Source of the DNA: JBKJZO01 sp046715235 | GTDB lineage: Bacteria; Actinomycetota; Actinomycetes; BP-191 | Direction: 5' to 3' | Length of the DNA stretch: 19,055 bases | Assembly: GCA_046715235.1 (NCBI GenBank) | Contig: JBKJZO010000148.1 | Location: 1 to 19,055 of the forward strand | Shown: positions 1 to 6,873 of the stretch, piece by piece | Layout: the number at the start of each line of letters is the position of its first letter | Numbering within the stretch: the first letter of the stretch is position 1 | Position numbers and translations under genes: made by a program | Notes under the pieces: generated by a model | Told to the model about the DNA's origin: nothing | The model's input: only the letters and a program-made list of their open reading frames with translations | Database searches by the model: none

Positions 1-982
1 CGCGTACGCCGATCAGGTCGTAGATGTCGGAGAAGTCGTGACCGCGCACGATCATCTTCTGGTAGATCGAGTAGTAGTGCTTAGGCCGCCCGGTGACTTC
101 CGCCTTGATCTTCGAGGCGCGGAACTCGGTCGAGATGCGGTCGATCACTTCGGCGAGGTAGGTGCCCCGCGACGGGGCCTGCTCAGCGACCAAGCGCACG
201 ATCTCGTCGTACCGCTTGGGATAGAGCGTGCAGAAGGCGAGATCCTCGAGCTCCCACTTGATGGTGTTCATGCCCAGCCGGTGCGCGAGGGGGGCGTAGA
301 TCTCGAGTGTCTGCTTCGCCGTGCGCTCCTGCTTGTCGACTGGCATCACAGCGAGGGTGCGCATGTTGTGCAACCGGTCGGCTAGCTTGATGAACAGGAC
401 CCGGATGTCCTTGGCCATGGCGACGACCATCTTGCGAATCGTCTCGGCCTCGGCTGCGGCGCCGAACTTGACCTTGTCGAGCTTCGTGACGCCGTCGACG
501 ACGCGAGCGACCGTCTCACCGAACTCGAGCCGGATCTCCTCGAGCGAGGTCGGGGTGTCCTCGACGGTGTCGTGCAGCAGCGCCGCGACGCAGGTCGTGA
601 CGTCCATGCCGAGTTCGGCGGCGACCGTGGCGACCGCGATTGGGTGCGTGATATAGGGCTCACCGGAGCGGCGGGTCTGGCCGCGGTGCTTCTGCTCCGC
701 CATCTCATAGGCGCGCTCGACGGGGCGGGTGTCCGCCTTCGGGTGGGTGGCACGCAGGATCCTTAGCAGCTCGTCGATCTCCGCCGGCGAGTTGTTGGCC
801 GGCTTGGTGGGGTTTAGCCGCGCCAGCGCGGCTCGGACCCGGCCACCCGAGTCACGGCCACCCGTCTCGACCGCGTCAGGGCGCAGTGCTGCCGCTGGAT
901 CTACGCGCTGGACTTCATCGTCGTCGGGCGCGCGCGCGGCAGCGACGTCCTCAGTCGCTATTGGCGCAACGTCGTTCGGCAC
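1..982 (-). CDS. rel: Rel/RelA-SpoT (p)ppGpp synthetase/hydrolase, 5' part only
   Basis: Bifunctional stringent-response enzyme that makes (p)ppGpp from ATP and GTP/GDP and hydrolyses it. The gene enters from its start and is cut by the left window edge, so about 327 residues are visible. The HD hydrolase domain is intact: YITHPIAV, then HDTVED at residues 137-142, then ADRLHNM. The link APLAHRLGM follows, and the synthetase domain begins with RPKHYYSIYQKMIVRGHDF. The synthetase catalytic loop and the TGS and ACT domains lie outside. The start is GTG 982 or GTG 985; a GAGG at 990-993 gives 7 or 4 nt spacing, favouring 982. It lies 62 nt downstream of apt, as in other Actinobacteria, with its own candidate -10. 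Family assignment is certain; the exact start is not. Confidence 0.96.
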   Translation of the reverse strand, partial: MPNDVAPIATEDVAAARAPDDDEVQRVDPAAALRPDAVETGGRDSGGRVRAALARLNPTKPANNSPAEIDELLRILRATHPKADTRPVERAYEMAEQKHRGQTRRSGEPYITHPIAVATVAAELGMDVTTCVAALLHDTVEDTPTSLEEIRLEFGETVARVVDGVTKLDKVKFGAAAEAETIRKMVVAMAKDIRVLFIKLADRLHNMRTLAVMPVDKQERTAKQTLEIYAPLAHRLGMNTIKWELEDLAFCTLYPKRYDEIVRLVAEQAPSRGTYLAEVIDRISTEFRASKIKAEVTGRPKHYYSIYQKMIVRGHDFSDIYDLIGVR

Positions 983-1011
983 CACTGCACCTCGCTGAAT
1001 CCCGGGACTCA

Positions 1012-1017
1012 ACTATA
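1012..1017 (-). promoter_or_regulatory. Candidate -10 element of rel
   Basis: TATAGT lies on the minus strand in the apt-rel gap, 29-34 nt before the likely GTG start, and would give a short leader of about 20 nt containing the GAGG ribosome site. I see no good -35 at 16-19 nt. A rel promoter separate from read-through from apt is plausible but unproven. Confidence 0.35.
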
Positions 1018-1044
1018 GGCGAGCAGCTGAGTACGTTCGGTGCG

Positions 1045-1620
1045 TCAGTAGCTCACAAGACTGTGCACTGGCAGGCCAGCATCGACGAGCCGCTGCCGAC
1101 CGTGAAGGAACTCGAGTTCGATCACCACCGAGACCCCGACGAGCACACCGCCAGCCCGCTCGATGAGTGCCGCCGATGCCAACGCAGTGCCACCGGTCGC
1201 CAGTACGTCGTCGACGATCACCACCCGGTCGCCTGGGGTGAACGCGTCCTGGTGCACTTCGAGTGTCGCGGCGGCGTACTCGAGCTCGTAGGACTCCTCA
1301 TATGTGGCGCTGGGCAGCTTGCCCTTCTTGCGGACCGGCACGAACCCAGCACCGAAGTGGTAGGCCACGGGCGCGGCGATGATGAAGCCGCGGGCCTCGA
1401 CGCCGACGACCTTGTTGATGGTGCCGCGGCCGTGGAATGTGACGATCGCGTCGACCGTGTGCGCGAAGGCGATGTGGTCGGCGAGCAACGGAGTGATGTC
1501 CTTGAACAGGATCCCCGGGCTCGGATAGTCGGGTACGTCACGGATGCGCGAGCGGATCAAATCAGGTACGTCGAACGATCCGTCTTTGCGATCCGGCTCC
1601 GCGCCGGCCACCGATGTCAC
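1045..1620 (-). CDS. apt: Adenine phosphoribosyltransferase
   Basis: Purine salvage enzyme converting adenine and PRPP to AMP and pyrophosphate in the cytoplasm. The 191-residue protein has the family core: the N-terminal hood segment DVPDYPSPGILFKDITPLL (about residues 28-46), the VGVEARGFI loop (73-80), and the PRPP-binding motif VVIVDDVLATGGT (133-145). The start is GTG 1620, whose GTG overlaps the TGA of secF (GTGA at 1617-1620), which implies translational coupling to the Sec genes. The first 15 or so residues are an extension over the E. coli enzyme, as in some actinobacterial homologues. The apt-rel adjacency is conserved in Actinobacteria and places salvage next to (p)ppGpp metabolism; any functional link is inference. 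Confidence 0.96.
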   Translation of the reverse strand: MTSVAGAEPDRKDGSFDVPDLIRSRIRDVPDYPSPGILFKDITPLLADHIAFAHTVDAIVTFHGRGTINKVVGVEARGFIIAAPVAYHFGAGFVPVRKKGKLPSATYEESYELEYAAATLEVHQDAFTPGDRVVIVDDVLATGGTALASAALIERAGGVLVGVSVVIELEFLHGRQRLVDAGLPVHSLVSY

Positions 1621-2786
1621 CGCCGCTTCTTACCGCTCGGCCGGCCACCCCTCGATTTCGGCTTCGCCGGTCGCGGCGGTTGCTGTCGGGCGGCCGGTCT
1701 GCTCGCCGTCGTCGTGACTGCGGGTGCCTCGTCGAACTCGTCGCCGTCGTCGGGCTCGGCAGCCGGAGAGCTGGTTGCCGTCACCCGCCTCGTCGTGCTG
1801 CCAGCGCGGACCGCAGAAGTGCCGGCCTCGCGTGACTGACGCAACGCGACCCGTTGAGCGAGCGCCTTGAACTGCGGCTCGCGCTCCTTGAGTTCGACGA
1901 CGATCGGCGTCGCGAAGAAGATCGACGAGTATGTGCTGGCGATCAGGCCGACGAAGAGCGCCAGACCGAGGTCCTTCAATGTCTCGGCGCCCAGCGGAGC
2001 GCCCACGAACAGGATCGCGCCGACCGGGATCAGGCCGGTGAGCGACGTGTTGATGGAACGCATGACTGTCTGGTTGACCGCGAGGTTGGCGGCCTGGCTG
2101 TACGTCATCCGGCTGCCGCTAGCCAGGCCGACACTGTTTTCCCTGAGCTTGTCGAACACGACGACGGTGTCGTAGAGCGAATAACCCAGGATGGTGAGCA
2201 GCGCGATCACCGTTGACGGCGTGACCTCGAAGCCGACGATCGCGTAGATGCCGGCAGTGATGAGGAGGTCGTGCGCCAGCGCGGCCAGCGCACCGATCGC
2301 CATCCGCCACTCGAACCGGACCGAGATGTAGAGGAACACGGCGATCAGGAAAACGATGAGCGACTGGATCGCCTTGCGGGTCACCTGCTTGCCCCAGCGC
2401 GCGCCTGTCGACTTCACGTCGACGGTTTCGACCTTGAGCTCTCTCTCGATCGCCGACGCGACCGTGTTCGTCGTCGTCTCGCCGAGCGCGGACGTTTCGA
2501 CGCGGTAGCGGGCTGTGTCGCCAGTAGCGCCGAGTTGGGTGACCCGAGGGGTCTCCTTGACCCCAGCGTTCTGTACGACCTGCTGGACCTTCTCCACGGA
2601 CGTACCGGTGGCCCTGAAGTCGTACAGATCTCCGCCGGTGAAGTCGATACCCGCGTTGAGGCGGAACACGAGCAACCCGATCAGTGACAGCGCGATGAAG
2701 AACGCCGAAAGTGCGTACCAGCGCTTGCGCTGACCGATGAAGTCGTACGTCGTCTGTCCGTTGAACAGGCGGGTGAAGACCGACAT
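1617..2786 (-). CDS. secF: Protein translocase subunit SecF
   Basis: RND-like membrane protein that works with SecD to pull exported proteins out of the SecYEG channel using the proton motive force. The 389 residues show TM1 at about 24-42, the GIDFTGG motif at 46-52, a periplasmic P4-type domain to about 130, then five TM segments between about 140 and 300, including GYSLYDTVVVFDKLREN (201-217), the conserved D4 motif. Residues 311-389 form a long, low-complexity cytoplasmic tail, rich in Ala/Pro/Thr with an acidic stretch and a strongly basic end (SGGRPSGKKRR-like). ATG 2786 follows the secD stop by 3 nt, with a GGAGG inside the secD end. The tail is species-specific decoration, not a known domain. 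Confidence 0.97.
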   Translation of the reverse strand: MSVFTRLFNGQTTYDFIGQRKRWYALSAFFIALSLIGLLVFRLNAGIDFTGGDLYDFRATGTSVEKVQQVVQNAGVKETPRVTQLGATGDTARYRVETSALGETTTNTVASAIERELKVETVDVKSTGARWGKQVTRKAIQSLIVFLIAVFLYISVRFEWRMAIGALAALAHDLLITAGIYAIVGFEVTPSTVIALLTILGYSLYDTVVVFDKLRENSVGLASGSRMTYSQAANLAVNQTVMRSINTSLTGLIPVGAILFVGAPLGAETLKDLGLALFVGLIASTYSSIFFATPIVVELKEREPQFKALAQRVALRQSREAGTSAVRAGSTTRRVTATSSPAAEPDDGDEFDEAPAVTTTASRPAARQQPPRPAKPKSRGGRPSGKKRR

Positions 2787-2789
2787 CGG

Positions 2790-4484
2790 TCAGGCCTCCT
2801 TCGGCTGACGGCGGGTGCCGGAGGCAACAGGAACGGTGCCCTTGATGCCGACGAAGCGGCCGGTCGTGAAGAGCTTGGTGCGCGACAGCGCGGCCACAAT
2901 GGGCCGCGTGAACATGTAGGCGATGACCACGTCGAGCAGTGTCGAGAGCCCCAACGTGAAGGCGAAGCCGCGCACCGCGCCGGCGGAGTAAAAGTAGAGG
3001 ATCAGCGCCGCGAGGAACGACACGGTGTCGGCCGCGACGATCGTCTTGAAGGCGCGCCCGAAGCCGCGGTCGGCGCTCGACTGGATGGATCGGCCTTCGC
3101 GCGCTTCGTCCTTCAGCCGTTCGAAGTACACGATGTAGCTGTCCGATGTGATGCCGGCAGAGATGATGAAGCCGGCGATGCCTGCCAGCGTGAGCGTGAA
3201 GCCCATGGCCTCGCCCAGGATGATGACCAGAGCGAAGTTCAGGGCGGACCACAGCGCCAGACCTGCGAGAGTGACGAGTCCGAGACCTCGGTAGTAGGCG
3301 ATGATGTAGAGCAGCACAGCCGCCAGGCCGATGGCGCCGGCGAGCACGCCGGCCCGCAGCGACTCCTTGCCGAGCGACGGTGAGATGGAGTCGAGGGAGA
3401 GACGGTCGAACGACAGCGGCAGTGCGCCGAACCTCAGTACGTTGGACAGGTCCTGCGCTTCAGCCTTCGTGAAGTCACCTTCGATCTGCGCCCCCAGGTT
3501 TCCGGTGATCGGCTCGTTGATGTTGGGCGCCGACACCACCCGACCGTCGAGCACCATGGCGAACTGCTTGTCGACGTTGGCGGTGGTCAGGTCTCCGAAC
3601 TTCTTCTTGCCCTGGCTGGTGAGATCGAGCTGCACGATCCACCGGCCGTTCTGGTCGAGGGTCGCGTCCGAGGAACTGACGTCGGTGCCGTCCATCTCGG
3701 TCGGCCCGAGGAGGTATTTGGCCGACCCGTCGTCATGGCACAACGCGACCGCGTTGGCCGGGTCGTTGTCGGTCGTGGCCGCCGTCGCGGCCTGTTCCTC
3801 GTCACTGCAGTCGAGTTTCAGGAACGCGCTATTTGCCTCCTCGGCACCGGCCGGGGGCGGTGCGGTCGCGGTCCCCGTGGGAGCCGGGGTCGCGGTGGCG
3901 GCCGGGGTTCCGGTGGGAGCCGGGGTCCCAGTCGCGGTGGGGGTGGCGCTCGCCTGGGCCACCAAGGCGCCGGTGACAGCACGTCCTGCGCCTGTCGCGC
4001 TCGGGCTCGGGCTCGGCTTCGGGGCCGGGGCGGTGGCGGACGGCGCCAGTGACACCCCCGCGCTGCTGGGGTCAGTTGCCGTGCTCTCCTCAGGGACGGG
4101 GCCGGGACCGGTCACCTGCTGGACCATCCGGAAGCGCAGCTGCGCGGTCGCCGACGCCTGCTCGATCAGCTTGCGGTTAGCCCCCGGAATCGAGACGACG
4201 ATGTTGTCGCCCTCCTTGTTGACCTCCGCCTCGGCCACACCGGAGCGATTGACCCGGAGCCTGATGATGTCGACCGCCTTGTTCACCGACGCGGCCGGCA
4301 CGGCCCCGCCGCCGCTGATCTGGCGCGGGCCGAGGATCACGCTGGTTCCGCCGCGAAGGTCGAGGCCGAGCTTGGGCTTCCACTCCCAGCCGTTCAGCGC
4401 GATGACGCCGTAGAGCAGCGCGGTGATCGCGAGGAGCGACAGGACCGGCGCCGCCGACTTCCTGGTTGTGCCTTTCGCTGCCAC
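2790..4484 (-). CDS. secD: Protein translocase subunit SecD with Pro/Thr/Ala-rich insertion
   Basis: SecF partner in the SecDF complex. 564 residues: TM1 (about 13-30), LGLDLRGG at 39-46, the first half of the P1 extracytoplasmic domain to about 124, a low-complexity insertion at about 125-215 rich in Ala, Thr and Pro, then the P1 head (FAMVLDGRVVSAPNI at 308-322) and the C-terminal TM domain. TM4 carries ITSDSYIVYFERLKDE (445-460), where D448 aligns with the conserved proton-path Asp of the VDANV motif. The start is GTG 4484 with GAAGGG upstream. Actinobacterial SecD proteins often carry such inserts. In this group Thr/Pro-rich secreted segments may be O-mannosylated, but that is inference. 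Confidence 0.97.
   Translation of the reverse strand: MAAKGTTRKSAAPVLSLLAITALLYGVIALNGWEWKPKLGLDLRGGTSVILGPRQISGGGAVPAASVNKAVDIIRLRVNRSGVAEAEVNKEGDNIVVSIPGANRKLIEQASATAQLRFRMVQQVTGPGPVPEESTATDPSSAGVSLAPSATAPAPKPSPSPSATGAGRAVTGALVAQASATPTATGTPAPTGTPAATATPAPTGTATAPPPAGAEEANSAFLKLDCSDEEQAATAATTDNDPANAVALCHDDGSAKYLLGPTEMDGTDVSSSDATLDQNGRWIVQLDLTSQGKKKFGDLTTANVDKQFAMVLDGRVVSAPNINEPITGNLGAQIEGDFTKAEAQDLSNVLRFGALPLSFDRLSLDSISPSLGKESLRAGVLAGAIGLAAVLLYIIAYYRGLGLVTLAGLALWSALNFALVIILGEAMGFTLTLAGIAGFIISAGITSDSYIVYFERLKDEAREGRSIQSSADRGFGRAFKTIVAADTVSFLAALILYFYSAGAVRGFAFTLGLSTLLDVVIAYMFTRPIVAALSRTKLFTTGRFVGIKGTVPVASGTRRQPKEA
3877..3948. repeat. 36-bp tandem repeat inside secD
   Basis: Two adjoining 36-bp units start at 3877 and 3913; their first 15 bases (GTGGGAGCCGGGGTC on the plus strand) are identical and the rest has diverged. 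In SecD they encode a 12-residue period of the TPAPTGT type. The period keeps the reading frame, so unit number can vary without breaking the gene. The surrounding G-rich plus strand extends the pattern loosely to about 3855-3955. Confidence 0.7.
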
Positions 4485-4553
4485 GCGTTTCCCTTCAACT
4501 AGGACGGCGTCGAACGCCGATGCCGCGGCGCCAAGCGGACGTGCGTGTCGGCG

Positions 4554-4886
4554 CTAGGTGATTGGCGCTTCGTCCTGCGCGCCGCTCGTCGTCGAGTCTG
4601 CGATCCGTGCTACAGCGCCGGTTGCGACCTTCAGCAGTACTCCCGGCGCCACCTCGAGACTCAACGTATCGGGTCCAACGCTGACAACGGTGCCGAAGAT
4701 CCCGCTCGTGAGGATCACCTGATCGCCAGCGGTAAGTGATGCCTGCGTCGCGGCGATCCTGCGAGCTCGCGCCCGCTGCGGTCGCAGCACCAGCAGGTAC
4801 AGCGCGCCCATCATGATCGCGAGCGTCACGAAAAAGCCGACCGGGGACCCCGAGCTGCCGGAGGAGTCGGCGGCGAGCACGATCAT
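4554..4886 (-). CDS. yajC: Preprotein translocase subunit YajC
   Basis: Small single-span membrane protein associated with SecDF. The 110 residues have a short extracytoplasmic N-terminus, one TM helix at about 16-33, the characteristic LRPQR motif just after it (residues 34-38), and a cytoplasmic beta-rich domain with GDQVILTSGIFGTVVSV. ATG 4886 is preceded by GAGAGG at proper spacing. The secD start lies 69 nt downstream of the yajC stop, so yajC-secD-secF-apt read as one unit. It is the first gene of this unit, and its upstream neighbour here is the divergent small ORF/antiporter region rather than ruvB. Confidence 0.95.
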   Translation of the reverse strand: MIVLAADSSGSSGSPVGFFVTLAIMMGALYLLVLRPQRARARRIAATQASLTAGDQVILTSGIFGTVVSVGPDTLSLEVAPGVLLKVATGAVARIADSTTSGAQDEAPIT

Positions 4887-4967
4887 GTCGAGCCTCTCTG
4901 GCGGGTGGAGTCGGCGCTGGGCGATGCGGACGCCGTACGGGCGCGCTTGCTGTCCACGCCCTGGCGG

Positions 4968-4997
4968 AGTCTATCGAGCGTGTTTCGCCCGCAACAA
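4968..4997 (-). promoter_or_regulatory. Candidate housekeeping sigma promoter of yajC-secDF
   Basis: On the minus strand TTGTTG (4997-4992) is followed after 18 nt by TAGACT (4973-4968), an acceptable -35/-10 pair fitting the TANNNT rule. Transcription would start near 4960, giving a 5' leader of about 75 nt before yajC. Confidence 0.5.
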
Positions 4998-5053
4998 CGC
5001 GACGCGTCAGGCCCGAGTAGCTCAATCGGGTGGTTGCGGAAATGACCCGTACT

Positions 5054-5084
5054 TTGAGCCGCCTGGGCCTCTCGTACGTATAGA
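5054..5084 (+). promoter_or_regulatory. Weak candidate promoter of the 46-codon ORF
   Basis: TTGAGC (5054-5059) and TATAGA (5079-5084) are separated by 19 nt, slightly long, and the -10 lacks the usual final T. A start near 5091 would give a leader of about 50 nt ending in the strong ribosome site of the ORF at 5139. Confidence 0.3.
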
Positions 5085-5138
5085 CGATTGCCGACGTTAT
5101 GGGCAGCAAAAGCGGAGAACGGCCCCAGGAGGTGCGCA

Positions 5139-5279
5139 ATGCGCCAGACACAGATCCTGCGACGCCCACGACGTCACGCGCGCATCGACGACCTGCCGGC
5201 TCTCGCTCCCGCCACGCCGATGGACACCTCCGCTGCCGCCGCGCTCCTCGAGACGCTCGACGCACTGGTCGAGGACTGA
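5139..5279 (+). CDS. Small hypothetical protein, 46 residues
   Basis: Not recognised. The case for a real gene is its translation signal: CCAGGAGGTGCGCA directly before ATG 5139 is a near-perfect anti-Shine-Dalgarno match with about 5 nt spacing, the strongest in the region. The protein starts MRQTQILRRPRRHARI, very basic (about eight Arg/His in the first 16 residues), has a Pro/Ala-rich middle (DDLPALAPATP), and ends in an acidic amphipathic helix, ALLETLDALVED. It has no TM segment, signal peptide or Cys. The frame runs on upstream to an ATG at 5088, but that start has no ribosome site. It lies about 60 nt before the leaderless-type promoter of the antiporter, in the same direction. Function unknown; a small regulator or partner of a neighbour is only a guess. 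Confidence 0.6.
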   Translation: MRQTQILRRPRRHARIDDLPALAPATPMDTSAAAALLETLDALVED

Positions 5280-5326
5280 CCTCCGAGTCCGCTTATTGCG
5301 GGTGGTCGCCCGCTGATCACGCCCGC

Positions 5327-5341
5327 TAGCGTGACCACATG
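5327..5341 (+). promoter_or_regulatory. Leaderless-type promoter before the antiporter
   Basis: TAGCGT (5327-5332), then six bases, then ATG at 5339: the standard actinobacterial leaderless arrangement, with the transcript beginning at or next to the ATG. That ATG opens only an 11-codon frame (MRAAPDAGRRL) ending at TGA 5372-5374, which overlaps a CTG in the antiporter frame (CTGA at 5371-5374). No convincing -35 is visible. Confidence 0.5.
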
Positions 5342-5412
5342 CGGGCAGCTCCGGACGCCGGGCGTCGACTCTGAACATCGAGACGCTGGGCGAGCCGATA
5401 GTCATTGCGGTC

Positions 5413-6873
5413 ATGCTCGGCGCCGCTGTCGTCCTGGTGGGGATCAGCGCCGTTCGTGTCACCCTGCGAACCGGCGTCCCGACCCTCCTCGCGTTCCTGG
5501 CACTCGGCCTGGTCATCGGTGAAGCCGGCGTCGGTATTCGCTTCGACGACGCCGCGCTGACCGAACAACTGGGCTTTCTCGCGCTCGCGGTCATCCTCAT
5601 CGAAGGCGGACTGACGACCCGGTGGGCGGGGCTGCGCCCGGCTTTGCCGGCGGCCGGCATGCTCAGCACGGTCGGTGTCGCCGTCAGCATCGGAATCGTC
5701 GGTACGGTTTCGCATGTCGCCCTCGACCTGCCGTGGCGAACCGCGCTGCTGCTCGGCGCGATCGTCGCACCGACCGACGCCGCCGCCGTCTTCGCCACGC
5801 TCCGCGGCCTGCCGCTTCGCCGGCGTACCGCTGCCATCCTCGAGGCCGAGTCCGGCACGAACGACCCACTCGTCGTCATCGTGGTCGTCACATTGAGCGG
5901 ATCCGGTGCTATCGGGCTGCCTCAGGTTCTCGGCAGCATCGGCTCGCAAGTCGTGATCGGTGCCGCGATCGGCGCATCCGTCGCCGCGCTCGCGTTCGTC
6001 TACCTGCGCCGAGTCGCGCTTCCGGCTTCTGGGATGTATCCGCTGGCGGTGCTCTCTTTTGGCCTCATGGCGTACGGCGCCGCCGCCAGCCTGCACGGCA
6101 GCGGCTTCCTCGCGGCATACATCGTCGGGCTCGGCCTGGGCAACACCACACTGCCGCACCGGGCGGCCGTGCTCGGCTTCATTGAGGGCGTGACGTGGCT
6201 GGCGCAGATCGGCCTGTTCGTCATGCTGGGGCTGCTCGCATCACCCGACCGGCTGCCCGGCGCGCTGCCTGCGGCGCTACTGGTTGGCGCGACCTTGCTA
6301 CTCCTCGCTCGACCGCTGTCCGTGCTGCTGTCGTGCACGCCTGCGTTCATACCTTTCCGGGAGCAGGCGTTCATCAGCTGGGCCGGTCTGCGCGGCGCGG
6401 TCCCGATCGTTCTTGCGACCGTGCCCCTCACCAACGGCGTCGCCGGCGCTGAACGGCTCTTCGACATCGTGTTCCTGCTCGTGGTCGCGCTGACCGCGCT
6501 GCAGGCCCCGCTGCTTGGTCCACTCGCTCGCCGCTTGCACATGACGCAGCGAGTCGACGCCCACGACTTGCTCGTCGAGTCCGCTCCGCTCGAGCAGCTC
6601 GGCGCCGATCTGCTGGACGTCGTCGTGCCACCCCGGTCGCGGCTGCAGGGAACCACGATCTGGGAGCTTCGACTGCCACCCACCACCTCGGTAGCTCTGC
6701 TCGTGCGCGACGACGCCCAGATCGTGCCGGACAGATGGCAGCGGCTGCGCGCCGGCGATCACCTGGTGATCGTCACCAACCGCAAGGACCGCAGCGCCGT
6801 GGAGGCCCGGCTTGCGGCGGTCAGCCGGGTTGGCCCGATCGCCGCACCTAACCCGCCTTCGGCCGGCGGCTAG
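5413..6873 (+). CDS. CPA1-family Na+/H+ or K+/H+ antiporter with RCK_C domain
   Basis: Integral membrane antiporter exchanging Na+ or K+ for protons, for pH and ion homeostasis. The first 375 or so residues are very hydrophobic, about twelve TM segments, with the CPA1 signatures VAPTDAAAVF (118-127) and EAESGTNDP (144-152), whose Asp residues lie in the ion path. Residues about 400-468 form a TrkA-C/RCK_C regulatory domain (TTIWELRLPPTTSVALLVRD, then LRAGDHLVIV). This architecture resembles NhaP2/CvrA-type K+/H+ antiporters; the ion is not readable from sequence. ATG 5413 has only a weak ribosome site and would shorten TM1's lead-in. CTG 5371, giving an extra 14 residues (start NIETLGEPIVIAV) and overlapping the leader stop, is a serious alternative. 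Its stop shares CTAG with convergent ruvB. Confidence 0.92.
   Translation: MLGAAVVLVGISAVRVTLRTGVPTLLAFLALGLVIGEAGVGIRFDDAALTEQLGFLALAVILIEGGLTTRWAGLRPALPAAGMLSTVGVAVSIGIVGTVSHVALDLPWRTALLLGAIVAPTDAAAVFATLRGLPLRRRTAAILEAESGTNDPLVVIVVVTLSGSGAIGLPQVLGSIGSQVVIGAAIGASVAALAFVYLRRVALPASGMYPLAVLSFGLMAYGAAASLHGSGFLAAYIVGLGLGNTTLPHRAAVLGFIEGVTWLAQIGLFVMLGLLASPDRLPGALPAALLVGATLLLLARPLSVLLSCTPAFIPFREQAFISWAGLRGAVPIVLATVPLTNGVAGAERLFDIVFLLVVALTALQAPLLGPLARRLHMTQRVDAHDLLVESAPLEQLGADLLDVVVPPRSRLQGTTIWELRLPPTTSVALLVRDDAQIVPDRWQRLRAGDHLVIVTNRKDRSAVEARLAAVSRVGPIAAPNPPSAGG

Larger units (their letters stand above)
4887..5138. other. Divergent intergenic region between yajC and the small ORF
   Basis: About 250 bases without a supported gene. 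It holds the candidate yajC promoter on the minus strand, a weak candidate promoter for the plus-strand small ORF, and a small hairpin at 5012-5030 (CCCGA, 9-nt loop, TCGGG) between the two. The hairpin sits where an operator or attenuating structure could act on either side. No RNA gene could be supported. Confidence 0.5.

Noticed and set aside
886..1839. 317-codon plus-strand frame across rel, apt and secF
   Set aside because: It spans three confirmed minus-strand genes and their gaps; no ribosome site or domain.
3331..4413. 360-codon plus-strand open frame antisense to secD
   Set aside because: The length comes from the G-rich repeat and high GC. The composition is low-complexity, and secD is certain on the other strand.
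5011..5040. tRNA-like 5' half (CCCGAGTAGCTCAATCGGG)
   Set aside because: The D-arm-like GTAGCTCAATCGG is followed by no anticodon arm or T-arm consensus and no matching acceptor strand; it folds better as a small 5-bp hairpin.
4495..5265. 256-codon minus-strand frame overlapping yajC and the intergenic region
   Set aside because: It overlaps yajC in another frame on the same strand and has Arg-rich antisense-type composition.
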